Origin: Clostridiales bacterium
Lineage (GTDB): Bacteria > Bacillota > Clostridia > Lachnospirales > Lachnospiraceae
DNA: 64,000 nucleotides
Direction of reading: 5' to 3'
NCBI GenBank assembly: GCA_023663185.1
Contig: JAMPHY010000011.1
Coordinates: 52,139-116,138, forward strand
Of this stretch, positions 46,027 to 53,173 are shown piece by piece. The position numbers and the translations under genes were made by a program. Numbering within the stretch: the first letter of the stretch is position 1; every line of letters begins with the position of its first letter. The notes under the pieces are model-generated. The model worked only from the letters and a program-made list of their open reading frames with translations, was not told the DNA's origin and did not search any database.

Positions 46027-47139
46027 ATGGCATATAACGTTCATGCAGAACAAGGCTGGGTAAACAGAGGTAATCTTTACAGATTAAAGGAGCTTATGAA
46101 ACGCGCCGAGGCAGGGGATAAGATGACTCTGGCTTTCTTGGGCGGTTCCATTACGCAGGGTTCGCTTTCTTCACAGCATACCAACTGCTATGCTTATCTC
46201 GTCTATGACTGGTTTGTCAAGAAATTTCCCAAAACGGCTTTTACATATATCAATGCCGGTATAGGCGGTACGACTTCACAGTTCGGAGTTTCGAGAGTAA
46301 ATGACGACGTGCTTATGTACAAGCCGGACTTGGTTCTGATTGAGTTCTCCGTAAATGATGAGAATACTGATTTTTATAAAGAGACATACGAAGGTCTGGT
46401 GCGGAAGGTATATGGCAATCCGTTTGAACCAGCCGTCTTCTTGGTACATAACATCTGTTACGATACAGGAGTGAGCGCGGAAGAGAAACATCGCGAGATT
46501 GGGGCGCATTATATGCTTCCGAGCGTCAGCATGAAATCCACCATATATAAGGAAGTGGTTTCGGGGGCTATTCCCAATCGTGAAATTACGCCCGACGATC
46601 TGCATCCGAATACTGCGGGACACGCTTTGCTTGCCGAGGTAATTTGTGATTTCTTAGAAAAAGTGTACGGACAAAAAGACGAGTCGGAAGAAAAATTCGC
46701 TATGCCGGCTGCCGTAACCGCTAATGCGTATGAGAATGCAAAGCGTTATCAGAATTATAACTGCGAGCCTGTATGCAAAGGCTTTGTTAAAGATGATGCA
46801 CTTAAGAAATATGTGACGGATATATTCCGCTGTGGATGGACGGCGTCTGATAAGGATGCAAGCATAGCATTTGAGATTCAGGGTACGGAGCTTGCCGTGC
46901 AGTATCGTAAGTCGGTTAATAAGCCTGCGCCGATTGCAGTCGCAATAGTGGACGGCGATGAAGAAAACGCAGTCGTGCTTGACGCTAACTTTGAGGAGAC
47001 ATGGGGAGACAGCCTTGCGCTCGATACGGTAGCACATCATATTGAGAATAAGACGCATAAAATAGAAGTAAGGATAAAAGAAGCCCATGCGGACGACGTG
47101 GTGCCGTTTTACCTTACATCGATAATCGCTTCTTGTTAA
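46027..47139 (+). CDS. SGNH/GDSL-family hydrolase with C-terminal accessory domain
   Basis: The catalytic Ser is in LAFLGGSITQGS (about residues 37-47), the oxyanion Gly in NAGIGGTTSQFG, the Asn in IEFSVNDENT and the Asp/His pair in DDLHPNTAGH (about 190). These are all four SGNH blocks. Residues 245-370 form a beta-rich extra domain. No signal peptide is present, so it is cytoplasmic. Family members deacetylate sugars or hydrolyse esters; the neighbouring manA supports a carbohydrate substrate, but this is inference. The ribosome binding site is GGAGG. Confidence 0.9.
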   Translation: MAYNVHAEQGWVNRGNLYRLKELMKRAEAGDKMTLAFLGGSITQGSLSSQHTNCYAYLVYDWFVKKFPKTAFTYINAGIGGTTSQFGVSRVNDDVLMYKPDLVLIEFSVNDENTDFYKETYEGLVRKVYGNPFEPAVFLVHNICYDTGVSAEEKHREIGAHYMLPSVSMKSTIYKEVVSGAIPNREITPDDLHPNTAGHALLAEVICDFLEKVYGQKDESEEKFAMPAAVTANAYENAKRYQNYNCEPVCKGFVKDDALKKYVTDIFRCGWTASDKDASIAFEIQGTELAVQYRKSVNKPAPIAVAIVDGDEENAVVLDANFEETWGDSLALDTVAHHIENKTHKIEVRIKEAHADDVVPFYLTSIIASC

Positions 47140-47171
47140 AAACATATTATATATAAGGGAGAGATTGTACT

Positions 47172-48113
47172 ATGTCAGGAGAAGTTCTTTTTTTGAATCC
47201 TGTGTTTAAACAAATGATATGGGGCGGCGACAGGCTGGGGAAGGACTGGCCTTATGACATACCCGGTGATAATACAGGGGAGTGCTGGGCGGTCAGCGCG
47301 CACCCTAACGGCGACTGCACCATAAAGAGGGGCGTGTATGAAGGCAGGACTTTATCGCAGCTATGGCAAGAAAATCCCGAACTGTTCGGCAACACGGATA
47401 AGGACAGATTTCCGCTGCTGGTGAAAATAATCGATGCCAAAGACGATTTAAGCATTCAGGTACACCCTGATGATGCATATGCGATGGCGAATGAGAATGG
47501 TTCGCTTGGTAAGACGGAGTGTTGGTATGTGCTGGACAGCAAAGAAGGCGCGTCCCTTGTCGTAGGTCACAATGCCGCCGATAAGGCTGAACTTACCGCG
47601 ATGGTGAAAGAGGGAAGATGGAATGAACTGCTCCGCGAGATTCCCGTAAAGAAGGGCGATTTCATTCAGATAGAGCCAGGAACCGTGCATGCCATCAAAG
47701 GCGGGCTGATGATTCTTGAGACACAGCAGAACAGCGATATTACATACAGGGTATATGATTATAACAGGCTTACCAACGGAAAACCTAGGGAACTGCATCT
47801 TGAAAAGAGCCTTGACGTTATCACCGTGCCGGCTAAATCCGTAGAAGACAGCATCCTTGAAGCGGATAAGCTGCCGGAAAATAAACTGAATCTGTTAGTA
47901 GAATGCGATTATTATAAGGTCTGGAAATTGGATATAACGGATAAGTTTGAAATGCGGCAGGAAGAAGATTTCCTTATAATGAGCGTTATAGATGGAGAAG
48001 GGGAGTTGAATGGAGAGATAATCCGTAAAGGCGACCATTTCATTCTGCCTTACGGATATGGGGATATCTGCATTAGTGGCAGACTCCAGCTTATAATATC
48101 AACTCCGGCATAA
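47172..48113 (+). CDS. manA: Mannose-6-phosphate isomerase (type I)
   Basis: It interconverts mannose-6-phosphate and fructose-6-phosphate. The 313-residue cupin-type sequence shows the zinc ligands in SIQVHPDDAYA (about residues 95-105), a Glu/His in GKTECWYVLD, and the later PGTVHAIKGG. This is the short Firmicutes form. It follows the SGNH hydrolase by 32 bases and probably shares its transcript. Confidence 0.95.
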   Translation: MSGEVLFLNPVFKQMIWGGDRLGKDWPYDIPGDNTGECWAVSAHPNGDCTIKRGVYEGRTLSQLWQENPELFGNTDKDRFPLLVKIIDAKDDLSIQVHPDDAYAMANENGSLGKTECWYVLDSKEGASLVVGHNAADKAELTAMVKEGRWNELLREIPVKKGDFIQIEPGTVHAIKGGLMILETQQNSDITYRVYDYNRLTNGKPRELHLEKSLDVITVPAKSVEDSILEADKLPENKLNLLVECDYYKVWKLDITDKFEMRQEEDFLIMSVIDGEGELNGEIIRKGDHFILPYGYGDICISGRLQLIISTPA

Positions 48114-48236
48114 GGCAGTAACGGTTAAACGATAGTACATCATTACATTTAATTAAATAAACTACTGGATTTTTTAGCTGTTATGTGCGAAAATTAATAT
48201 AACGGTTATGACAGAATATGGAAGTTCAAAATTTTA

Positions 48237-48267
48237 CCTTATGCAAAGCAGGCAGCTTGGCATAAGG
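48237..48267 (+). promoter_or_regulatory. Stable hairpin in the leader of the NifU-like gene
   Basis: CCTTATGC (48237-48244) pairs with GCATAAGG (48260-48267), and AAGC (48246-48249) with GCTT (48255-48258), one A-G mismatch between, 5-base loop. No T-run follows, so it is not a terminator. It lies 64 bases before the start codon. Confidence 0.6.
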
Positions 48268-48330
48268 CGGAATGCGGGCGGAAATAGTCTGTTATCAAAT
48301 AATTATTACATAATCGAAAGGAGTTATCAC

Positions 48331-49023
48331 ATGATTTATTCAAAAGAAGTTGAAGAGATGTGTACTGTGGCACAGGGCGTACATCATGGCTGTGCTCCAA
48401 TCCCAGAAGAAGCAAAGTGGGTTCAGGCAAAAGAAGTAAAAGATATTTCCGGTTTGACACATGGCGTAGGCTGGTGTGCTCCCCAGCAGGGCGCATGTAA
48501 GCTGACGCTGAATGTAAAAGAGGGTATCATTCAGGAAGCGCTGGTTGAGACAATCGGCTGCTCAGGTATGACGCATTCGGCTGCGATGGCGTCAGAAATT
48601 TTACCGGGGCTTACCGTTATGGAAGCTTTGAATACCGACCTTGTATGTGATGCAATCAATACAGCAATGAGGGAACTGTTTTTACAGATTGTTTACGGTC
48701 GTACCCAGTCTGCTTTTTCAGAGGAAGGTCTTCCTGTAGGCGCAGGTCTTGAGGATTTAGGCAAAGGCTTAAGAAGTCAGGTCGGCACAATGTATGGAAC
48801 CTTAAAGAAAGGTCCTCGTTATCTTGAAATGGCTGAAGGCTATGTAACAGGAATCGCGCTTGATGCAAATGATGAGATTATTGGCTACAAGTTCGTAAGT
48901 CTTGGCAAAATGACAGACTTCATCAAGAAAGGCGACGATCCGAACACCGCATATGAAAAAGCATGTGGACAGTATGGCCGCGTTGATGACGCTGTTAAGA
49001 TTATCGATCCCAGATGTGAGTAA
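48331..49023 (+). CDS. NifU-like iron-sulfur cluster scaffold-related protein
   Basis: The 230-residue protein contains a NifU-like core (about residues 50-180) with Cys in VGWCAPQQGACKLT and in VETIGCSGMTHSAAM, the positions expected of cluster-binding Cys in IscU/NifU proteins. Extra Cys occur near the start (MCTVAQGVHHGC) and in KACGQYGRV. It ends 32 bases before the GGGtGRT gene. That pair is conserved as a unit in Clostridia as far as I recall, but its client is not known. ATG 48331 follows GAAAGGAG by seven bases; a longer frame from 48208 would include the leader hairpin and is rejected. Confidence 0.85.
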   Translation: MIYSKEVEEMCTVAQGVHHGCAPIPEEAKWVQAKEVKDISGLTHGVGWCAPQQGACKLTLNVKEGIIQEALVETIGCSGMTHSAAMASEILPGLTVMEALNTDLVCDAINTAMRELFLQIVYGRTQSAFSEEGLPVGAGLEDLGKGLRSQVGTMYGTLKKGPRYLEMAEGYVTGIALDANDEIIGYKFVSLGKMTDFIKKGDDPNTAYEKACGQYGRVDDAVKIIDPRCE

Positions 49024-49055
49024 TCTCTAAATAAAAACAGGAGGAATAAGATAAG

Positions 49056-50066
49056 ATGGCTTTATTTGAATCATATGAAAGACGAATTGACAAAATCAAT
49101 TCCGTATTAAAAAATTATGGCATTTCTTCTATTGAAGAAGCTGAGAAAATTACCAAAGACGCTGGCTTAGACGTATATGAGCAGGTTAAGAAAATCCAGC
49201 CTATCTGTTTTGAAAACGCATGCTGGGCTTACACGGTAGGCGCGGCAATCGCAATCAAAAAAGGCTGCAAGAAAGCCTCGGAAGCTGCCGCAGCAATCGG
49301 TGAAGGACTTCAATCATTCTGTATCCCCGGTTCTGTTGCTGATACCCGTAAGGTAGGTCTTGGACACGGCAACTTAGGCAAGATGTTATTAGAGGAAGAA
49401 ACTGACTGCTTTGCATTCCTTGCAGGTCATGAGTCATTCGCAGCAGCAGAGGGCGCTATCGGTATAGCAGAGAAGGCTAACAAGGTTCGCCAGAAACCGC
49501 TGCGCGTTATCTTGAACGGACTTGGCAAAGACGCGGCAAAGATTATCTCCAGAATCAACGGCTTCACTTTCGTTGAGACAGAGTACGATCCTTATACAAA
49601 CGAAGTAAAAGAAATCGAGAGAATTGCATACTCTGACGGACTTCGTTCTAAGGTAAACTGCTACGGAGCTAACTCTGTTCCGGAAGGTGTCGCTATTATG
49701 TGGAAAGAAAACGTAGACGTTTCCATTACCGGTAACTCTACCAATCCTACCAGATTCCAGCACCCTGTAGCAGGTACATATAAGAAAGAAAGAACAGAAG
49801 CAGGAAAGAAATACTTCTCAGTTGCTTCAGGCGGCGGTACAGGGCGTACACTCCACCCTGATAACATGGCTGCAGGTCCGGCTTCTTACGGTTTTACTGA
49901 TACATTGGGACGTATGCACTCAGACGCTCAGTTTGCTGGTTCATCTTCAGTACCCGCACACGTTGAGATGATGGGACTTATTGGTATGGGGAACAACCCG
50001 ATGGTAGGCGCTACGGTTGCAGTTGCGGTTTCTATTGAGGAAGCTGCGAAGGCAGGAAAATTCTAA
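49056..50066 (+). CDS. GGGtGRT protein (function unknown)
   Basis: The 336-residue protein carries the motif that names the family, FSVASGGGTGRTLHPDN (about residues 250-265), followed by a Gly/Met-rich end (MMGLIGMGNNPMVGATVAVA). Two Cys lie near the N-terminus (KIQPICFENACWAY) and one in LQSFCIPG. It is soluble. The codon use is more uniform than in neighbouring genes, which suggests high expression. Its constant neighbour is the NifU-like scaffold gene, so a role in an iron-sulfur-linked process is inferred. A strong terminator follows. Confidence 0.9.
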   Translation: MALFESYERRIDKINSVLKNYGISSIEEAEKITKDAGLDVYEQVKKIQPICFENACWAYTVGAAIAIKKGCKKASEAAAAIGEGLQSFCIPGSVADTRKVGLGHGNLGKMLLEEETDCFAFLAGHESFAAAEGAIGIAEKANKVRQKPLRVILNGLGKDAAKIISRINGFTFVETEYDPYTNEVKEIERIAYSDGLRSKVNCYGANSVPEGVAIMWKENVDVSITGNSTNPTRFQHPVAGTYKKERTEAGKKYFSVASGGGTGRTLHPDNMAAGPASYGFTDTLGRMHSDAQFAGSSSVPAHVEMMGLIGMGNNPMVGATVAVAVSIEEAAKAGKF

Positions 50067-50082
50067 AGAAATGGCGTAAAGT

Positions 50083-50129
50083 AGGGGCTTCTCAAGTCGT
50101 GATTCGGTTTGAAAAGCCCTTATTTTTTT
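50083..50129 (+). terminator. Intrinsic terminator after the GGGtGRT gene
   Basis: AGGGGCTTCTCAA pairs with TTGAAAAGCCCTT, 17-base loop or so, followed by ATTTTTTT. Confidence 0.85.
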
Positions 50130-50186
50130 CGAGATGTGTATATTTAATGTAAACAGTGTAGAAAATGAAAATAGAGGGTATTGAAT

Positions 50187-50840
50187 ATGAGAGATGTATC
50201 CGATTTTGCTAAATTTTTCATAAAGAATGGCGCTGATACTGCGCCAAATACTTATGACGGTAACATGAAATTACAGAAATTGCTTGTATTAGCGGATATG
50301 GCTTATTTGGCACAGTATCAACAGCCACTTTTTAATGATGATATTCTTGCATTTGAAAATGGATTGGTTGTTGAAAAAGTCCGACTTAGATATAAGAATG
50401 ATTATTTGGGGTTAAAGTCAGACAGTGATAAATTTAATCCGGATTTTGAGGAGAATGAATATGAAATATTGAATGCTGTGCTTGGTGTTTATGGACACTT
50501 GTCAGCAAAAGAACTTTCGGATTTAAATCATCAATTTAGGTCTTGGAAAGAGGCGTATCAGAATGGTACTTCTCAAAGCGGCTATCATGATAAACAAAAA
50601 TCTATTGTGAATTTTGCTCTTTTTCCGGAAGACATTGAAGCTGTAGGAAGAGCTATAAAAGCATATAAAGAAACAGGGAAAATGGCTTTAAAATATGAGG
50701 TAGTAAATGGTGTTACATTTTATTACGATGGTATGACAATGACAGATGAATTAATTGCAGAGTTAGAAAAGTTTTCTAAAGTATGTGATGACAATGCGTA
50801 TAGTATTTGTCAAGATAATGGAAGGCTGGTGATTTATTAA
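50187..50840 (+). CDS. Panacea-domain (DUF4065/SocA-like) antitoxin
   Basis: Residues 1-150 match the Panacea fold: KLQKLLVLADMAYLAQYQQP, then FENGLVVEKVRLRYKND, then LSAKELSDLNHQFRSWKEAY. Panacea proteins neutralise many unrelated toxins (PanAT systems). The remaining 65 residues are an extra C-terminal segment that could be the toxin-specific part. ATG 50187 follows GAGGG by eight bases; a TTG six bases earlier is less likely. Its stop overlaps the start of the PemK/MazF-like toxin gene by one base, as expected for a toxin-antitoxin pair. The A+T-rich composition suggests horizontal transfer. Confidence 0.85.
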   Translation: MRDVSDFAKFFIKNGADTAPNTYDGNMKLQKLLVLADMAYLAQYQQPLFNDDILAFENGLVVEKVRLRYKNDYLGLKSDSDKFNPDFEENEYEILNAVLGVYGHLSAKELSDLNHQFRSWKEAYQNGTSQSGYHDKQKSIVNFALFPEDIEAVGRAIKAYKETGKMALKYEVVNGVTFYYDGMTMTDELIAELEKFSKVCDDNAYSICQDNGRLVIY

Positions 50841-51184
50841 TGCCGCAGTCATTTGTTGTAGGTCAGGCATTTTGGGGAAAAGTTCAATTTCCAGATGGAA
50901 CGTTTCCGGCTTATGATAGGCCATATCTTGTTGTTGGTATAGATGGAGATTATATAGAAATTCTCACTGTATCTTCTGTGGCTGGAAAAGAGTGGAAATT
51001 AACGTTTCCGTTTAATAGGGAAATATCTAATTATAATCCGCCATTTCCCAAGAGGACATTTGTAAAATTAGATTCTTTGCAAAGAGTACATATAAATAAT
51101 TTGTTGAATGTAAGTATAGCGAAAAATGGTAAGACACTTGATGCAGTGGAACTTTCAGAAATTATTAAATCAATAATAAGATGA
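50840..51184 (+). CDS. PemK/MazF-like toxin partner of the Panacea antitoxin
   Basis: This 114-residue beta-rich protein has the general PemK/MazF layout: GQAFWGKVQFPDGTFPAYDRP, then YLVVGIDGDYIEILTVSSV and later KLDSLQRVHINN. The sequence is far from the canonical mazF in this window, so it belongs to a divergent group, likely an RNA-cleaving toxin. It is tightly packed between the Panacea gene (one-base overlap) and the HAD gene (four-base overlap). Toxicity is inferred from the family and the pairing. Confidence 0.75.
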   Translation: MPQSFVVGQAFWGKVQFPDGTFPAYDRPYLVVGIDGDYIEILTVSSVAGKEWKLTFPFNREISNYNPPFPKRTFVKLDSLQRVHINNLLNVSIAKNGKTLDAVELSEIIKSIIR

Positions 51185-51564
51185 TGATAAAAGTTTTATT
51201 TTTAGATATAGACGGCGTGCTTAATTCTAACTTTTGGAATGCCGCTCATCAGAGAGAAATCAGCGATGTCACGTTGATTGATGAAGAAAAAATTAAATTG
51301 CTGGCGCTTTTAGTAAAAAGAACAAATGCAAAAATAATTCTTCATTCCGGCTGGCGTACATGGTTTAATTCTGAGTTAAAACCACTTCGTATAGAAGCAC
51401 ATAAAGAAGTTAGTAAGTGGGTAGTGCTTGACGATTTGGACTTACATAATGTTCAGATAGAACAGCATCAGGTAAAGCCCGATTCAACCATAGGATTGAC
51501 CGTTGAGGACATAGAAAAAGCAGAAAAAATCTTGTCGGAAGGAAATATCAGTGTTATACTGTGA
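51181..51564 (+). CDS. HAD-fold protein of the RNA-repair (Swiss Army Knife) type
   Basis: The 127-residue protein has HAD motifs: LFLDIDGVLNS (motif I, two Asp), IILHSGWRTW (motif II) and WVVLDDLD (motif IV). The ILHSGWR pattern is that of the HAD domain found in multi-domain RNA repair proteins and in small stand-alone relatives. It overlaps the PemK-like toxin gene by four bases. A link between an RNA-cutting toxin and a phosphatase that could trim RNA ends is attractive but unproven. The promoter of the following type I toxin is inside its 3' end. Confidence 0.8.
   Translation: MMIKVLFLDIDGVLNSNFWNAAHQREISDVTLIDEEKIKLLALLVKRTNAKIILHSGWRTWFNSELKPLRIEAHKEVSKWVVLDDLDLHNVQIEQHQVKPDSTIGLTVEDIEKAEKILSEGNISVIL
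51532..51560 (+). promoter_or_regulatory. Promoter of the type I toxin mRNA, inside the HAD gene
   Basis: TTGTCG (51532-51537), 17 bases, TATACT (51555-51560). It overlaps the last codons of the HAD gene and would start a transcript near 51567. Confidence 0.7.
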
Positions 51565-51594
51565 GAAAGGAACAGTCGTGTTACAAGGTGGTAG

Positions 51595-51622
51595 CCTCCC
51601 CAAACTTGTAAAAGAAGGGAGG
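51595..51622 (+). promoter_or_regulatory. Hairpin hiding the toxin ribosome binding site
   Basis: CCTCCC (51595-51600) is exactly complementary to GGGAGG (51617-51622), the ribosome binding site of the toxin peptide. Such self-blocking is common in type I toxin mRNAs. Confidence 0.75.
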
Positions 51623-51629
51623 TGGTGCG

Positions 51630-51725
51630 ATGGGTACTTATGATATTTTAAGCCTGTTATTTTTAGGCGGTACGTTTTTAGTCGCATTGCTTACCTACAT
51701 AGATAGGAACTATAAGCGAAAATAA
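51630..51725 (+). CDS. Type I toxin peptide, holin-like (TxpA/BsrG-type)
   Basis: A 31-residue peptide starting MGTYDILSLLFLGGTFLVAL, with one hydrophobic helix and a charged end (DRNYKRK). It fits the putative holin-like toxin family of Firmicutes type I systems, whose peptides insert into the membrane. GGGAGG lies seven bases before the ATG. The surrounding elements (own promoter, blocked ribosome binding site, bidirectional terminator, antisense RNA with its own promoter) complete the locus. Confidence 0.85.
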   Translation: MGTYDILSLLFLGGTFLVALLTYIDRNYKRK

Positions 51726-51826
51726 ATAAGCCTACCTTGTCACTTGCCCGATGAAGGTAGGCTTTATTACTACCGGAGGTCAACCACTTTGTGGGCGGCT
51801 GCTTCCTTTATGTCCATAATTAATAC
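51722..51826 (-). ncRNA. Antisense RNA antitoxin of the type I locus
   Basis: A strong - strand promoter (51833-51861) would start an RNA near 51826 that runs to the terminator at 51728-51764, about 105 bases. Its 3' part is complementary to the 3' end of the toxin mRNA, including the shared terminator, as in the TxpA/RatA and BsrG/SR4 systems. The RNA contains short inverted repeats near 51784-51806 (for example CCAC and GTGG). Its ends are estimates. Confidence 0.75.
51728..51769. terminator. Bidirectional terminator shared by toxin mRNA and antisense RNA
   Basis: AAGCCTACCTT (51728-51738) and AAGGTAGGCTT (51754-51764) pair perfectly. T-rich tails lie on both strands (TTATT on +, TTATTTATTTT on -). 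Confidence 0.9.
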
Positions 51827-51832
51827 ATAAGT

Positions 51833-51861
51833 ATTATAACATTAAGCTTAAAAAATTTCAA
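51833..51861 (-). promoter_or_regulatory. Promoter of the antisense RNA
   Basis: Read on the - strand: TTGAAA (51861-51856), 17 bases, TATAAT (51838-51833). Near-consensus, stronger than the toxin promoter, as expected for an antitoxin RNA. Confidence 0.85.
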
Positions 51862-51918
51862 GTTTGTTGAATAATAATATTGCTTAGATTAAAAATCAAA
51901 AATTCATTTGGAGAAATT

Positions 51919-52593
51919 ATGGCTAAAAAGAATGTATATGCTGTACGAAAGGGAAAAACAGAAGGAATATTTGAAACATGGGAAGAGTGCAAGGCGGCGG
52001 TAGCAGGCTATCCTAATGCAGAATACAAAGGTTTTGCCACAAAGGAAGAGGCTTTGGCATATTTGGCTGGGGAAAGAAATGGAGATAGTGATATATTTAC
52101 TAATGATATTTCTGCGCTTGATTCATATGAATTAAAGGAAAATCAGGTTATAGCATATGTAGATGGCAGTTTTGACGAGCAAATTGGCAAGTACTCGTTT
52201 GGCTGCATTATGCTTCTGCCAAATGGCGAGATTATCCGCGAATCCGGAAATGGTGATAATCCTGAATCCATTGCCCTAAGAAATGTCACCGGAGAAATGC
52301 TGGGGGCTATGTTTGCAACGAAATGGAGTATAAAAAACGGCTATTCTTCCATAAAGCTTTGTTATGATTATAGTGGAATAGAAATGTGGGCTGTAGGCAA
52401 ATGGAAAGCAAAAAATGATTTAACCAAGAAATATGCGGATTTTATGAAAGACTGTGCTAAGAAGATTGAAATTACCTTTCAGAAGGTAGCAGCGCATACC
52501 GGAAATAAGTATAATGAAGAAGCCGATAAATTGGCGAAGTCTGCCTTAACAGACGCAGACGGAATACCTGAAATTAAAAAGCTGAATACTTAA
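51919..52593 (+). CDS. Ribonuclease H with N-terminal hybrid-binding domain
   Basis: Residues 1-48 are a viroplasmin-type RNA-DNA hybrid-binding domain (YAVRKGKTEGIFETWEEC). Residues 85-215 are an RNase H domain, with the acidic residues in IAYVDGSFDE, TGEMLGAMFATKW, LCYDYSGIEMW and AHTGNKYNEEADKLAKSAL. It would cut the RNA strand of RNA-DNA hybrids. ATG 51919 has GGAGAA upstream; a TTG at 51880 is rejected. Close to the addiction cluster but with no visible link to it. Confidence 0.92.
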   Translation: MAKKNVYAVRKGKTEGIFETWEECKAAVAGYPNAEYKGFATKEEALAYLAGERNGDSDIFTNDISALDSYELKENQVIAYVDGSFDEQIGKYSFGCIMLLPNGEIIRESGNGDNPESIALRNVTGEMLGAMFATKWSIKNGYSSIKLCYDYSGIEMWAVGKWKAKNDLTKKYADFMKDCAKKIEITFQKVAAHTGNKYNEEADKLAKSALTDADGIPEIKKLNT

Positions 52594-52642
52594 AACTGAA
52601 TAATTGAATACTTAAAAACTGAATTCTTGCGGAAATAAATAC

Positions 52643-52671
52643 TTTACAGTACTACAATATTGTAGTAGAAT
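52643..52671 (+). promoter_or_regulatory. BlaI-type promoter and operator
   Basis: TTTACA (52643-52648), 17 bases, TAGAAT (52666-52671). A perfect 18-base palindrome, TACTACAATATTGTAGTA (52650-52667), lies between the boxes and fits the TACA..TGTA core of BlaI/MecI operators. Confidence 0.87.
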
Positions 52672-52783
52672 AAAAACAAAAATGCACCGATGTATAGGCT
52701 ATACGTTTATTCTCGCTGAACTCATAACAGCAAATGATAATTCAGTAATGGCATATATGAACTATACGCAAATAGGAGAAATC

Positions 52784-53173
52784 ATGTCCGGAAAAACAGT
52801 ATATGGAATGTCAGAGTCAGAAAGCATTATCATGGATTATTTGTGGAAAGCGAAAGAGGCAAAAGAGTTTTCGGAGATTGTTTCGTTTCTGGAAGATGAA
52901 GAGGGCAAACAATGGGCGAAGCAGACTGTAAATACCTTCTTAAGACGCCTTGCGGATAAAGGTCTGGTTAAAGCAAAGACCAATGGAAGAAAAAAGATGT
53001 ACTATGCCGCCCTGACTGAAGCGGAATATGAAAAAGAAAAAACAAGGAGACTGTTAGAGGATTTTTACGATGGTTCAGTGCTTACATTTTTGTCTGCGCT
53101 TACAGGCGGAAAAAGTATAGATTCTAAAGTCGCAGATAAGCTAAGGGCAATAGTAGAGGAGGACGATATATGA
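52784..53173 (+). CDS. BlaI/MecI-family repressor
   Basis: A 129-residue winged-helix repressor: SESIIMDYLWKAKEAKEFSE, the recognition region KQTVNTFLRRLADKGLVKAK and the C-terminal dimerisation helices. In this family the partner BlaR1 protease triggers inactivation of the repressor on sensing a cell-wall signal. ATG 52784 has AGGAGA five bases upstream; upstream in-frame Met codons would extend into the promoter. It overlaps the BlaR1-like gene by four bases. No beta-lactamase gene is nearby, so the targets are probably its own operon and the ABC transporter genes behind it. Confidence 0.93.
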   Translation: MSGKTVYGMSESESIIMDYLWKAKEAKEFSEIVSFLEDEEGKQWAKQTVNTFLRRLADKGLVKAKTNGRKKMYYAALTEAEYEKEKTRRLLEDFYDGSVLTFLSALTGGKSIDSKVADKLRAIVEEDDI

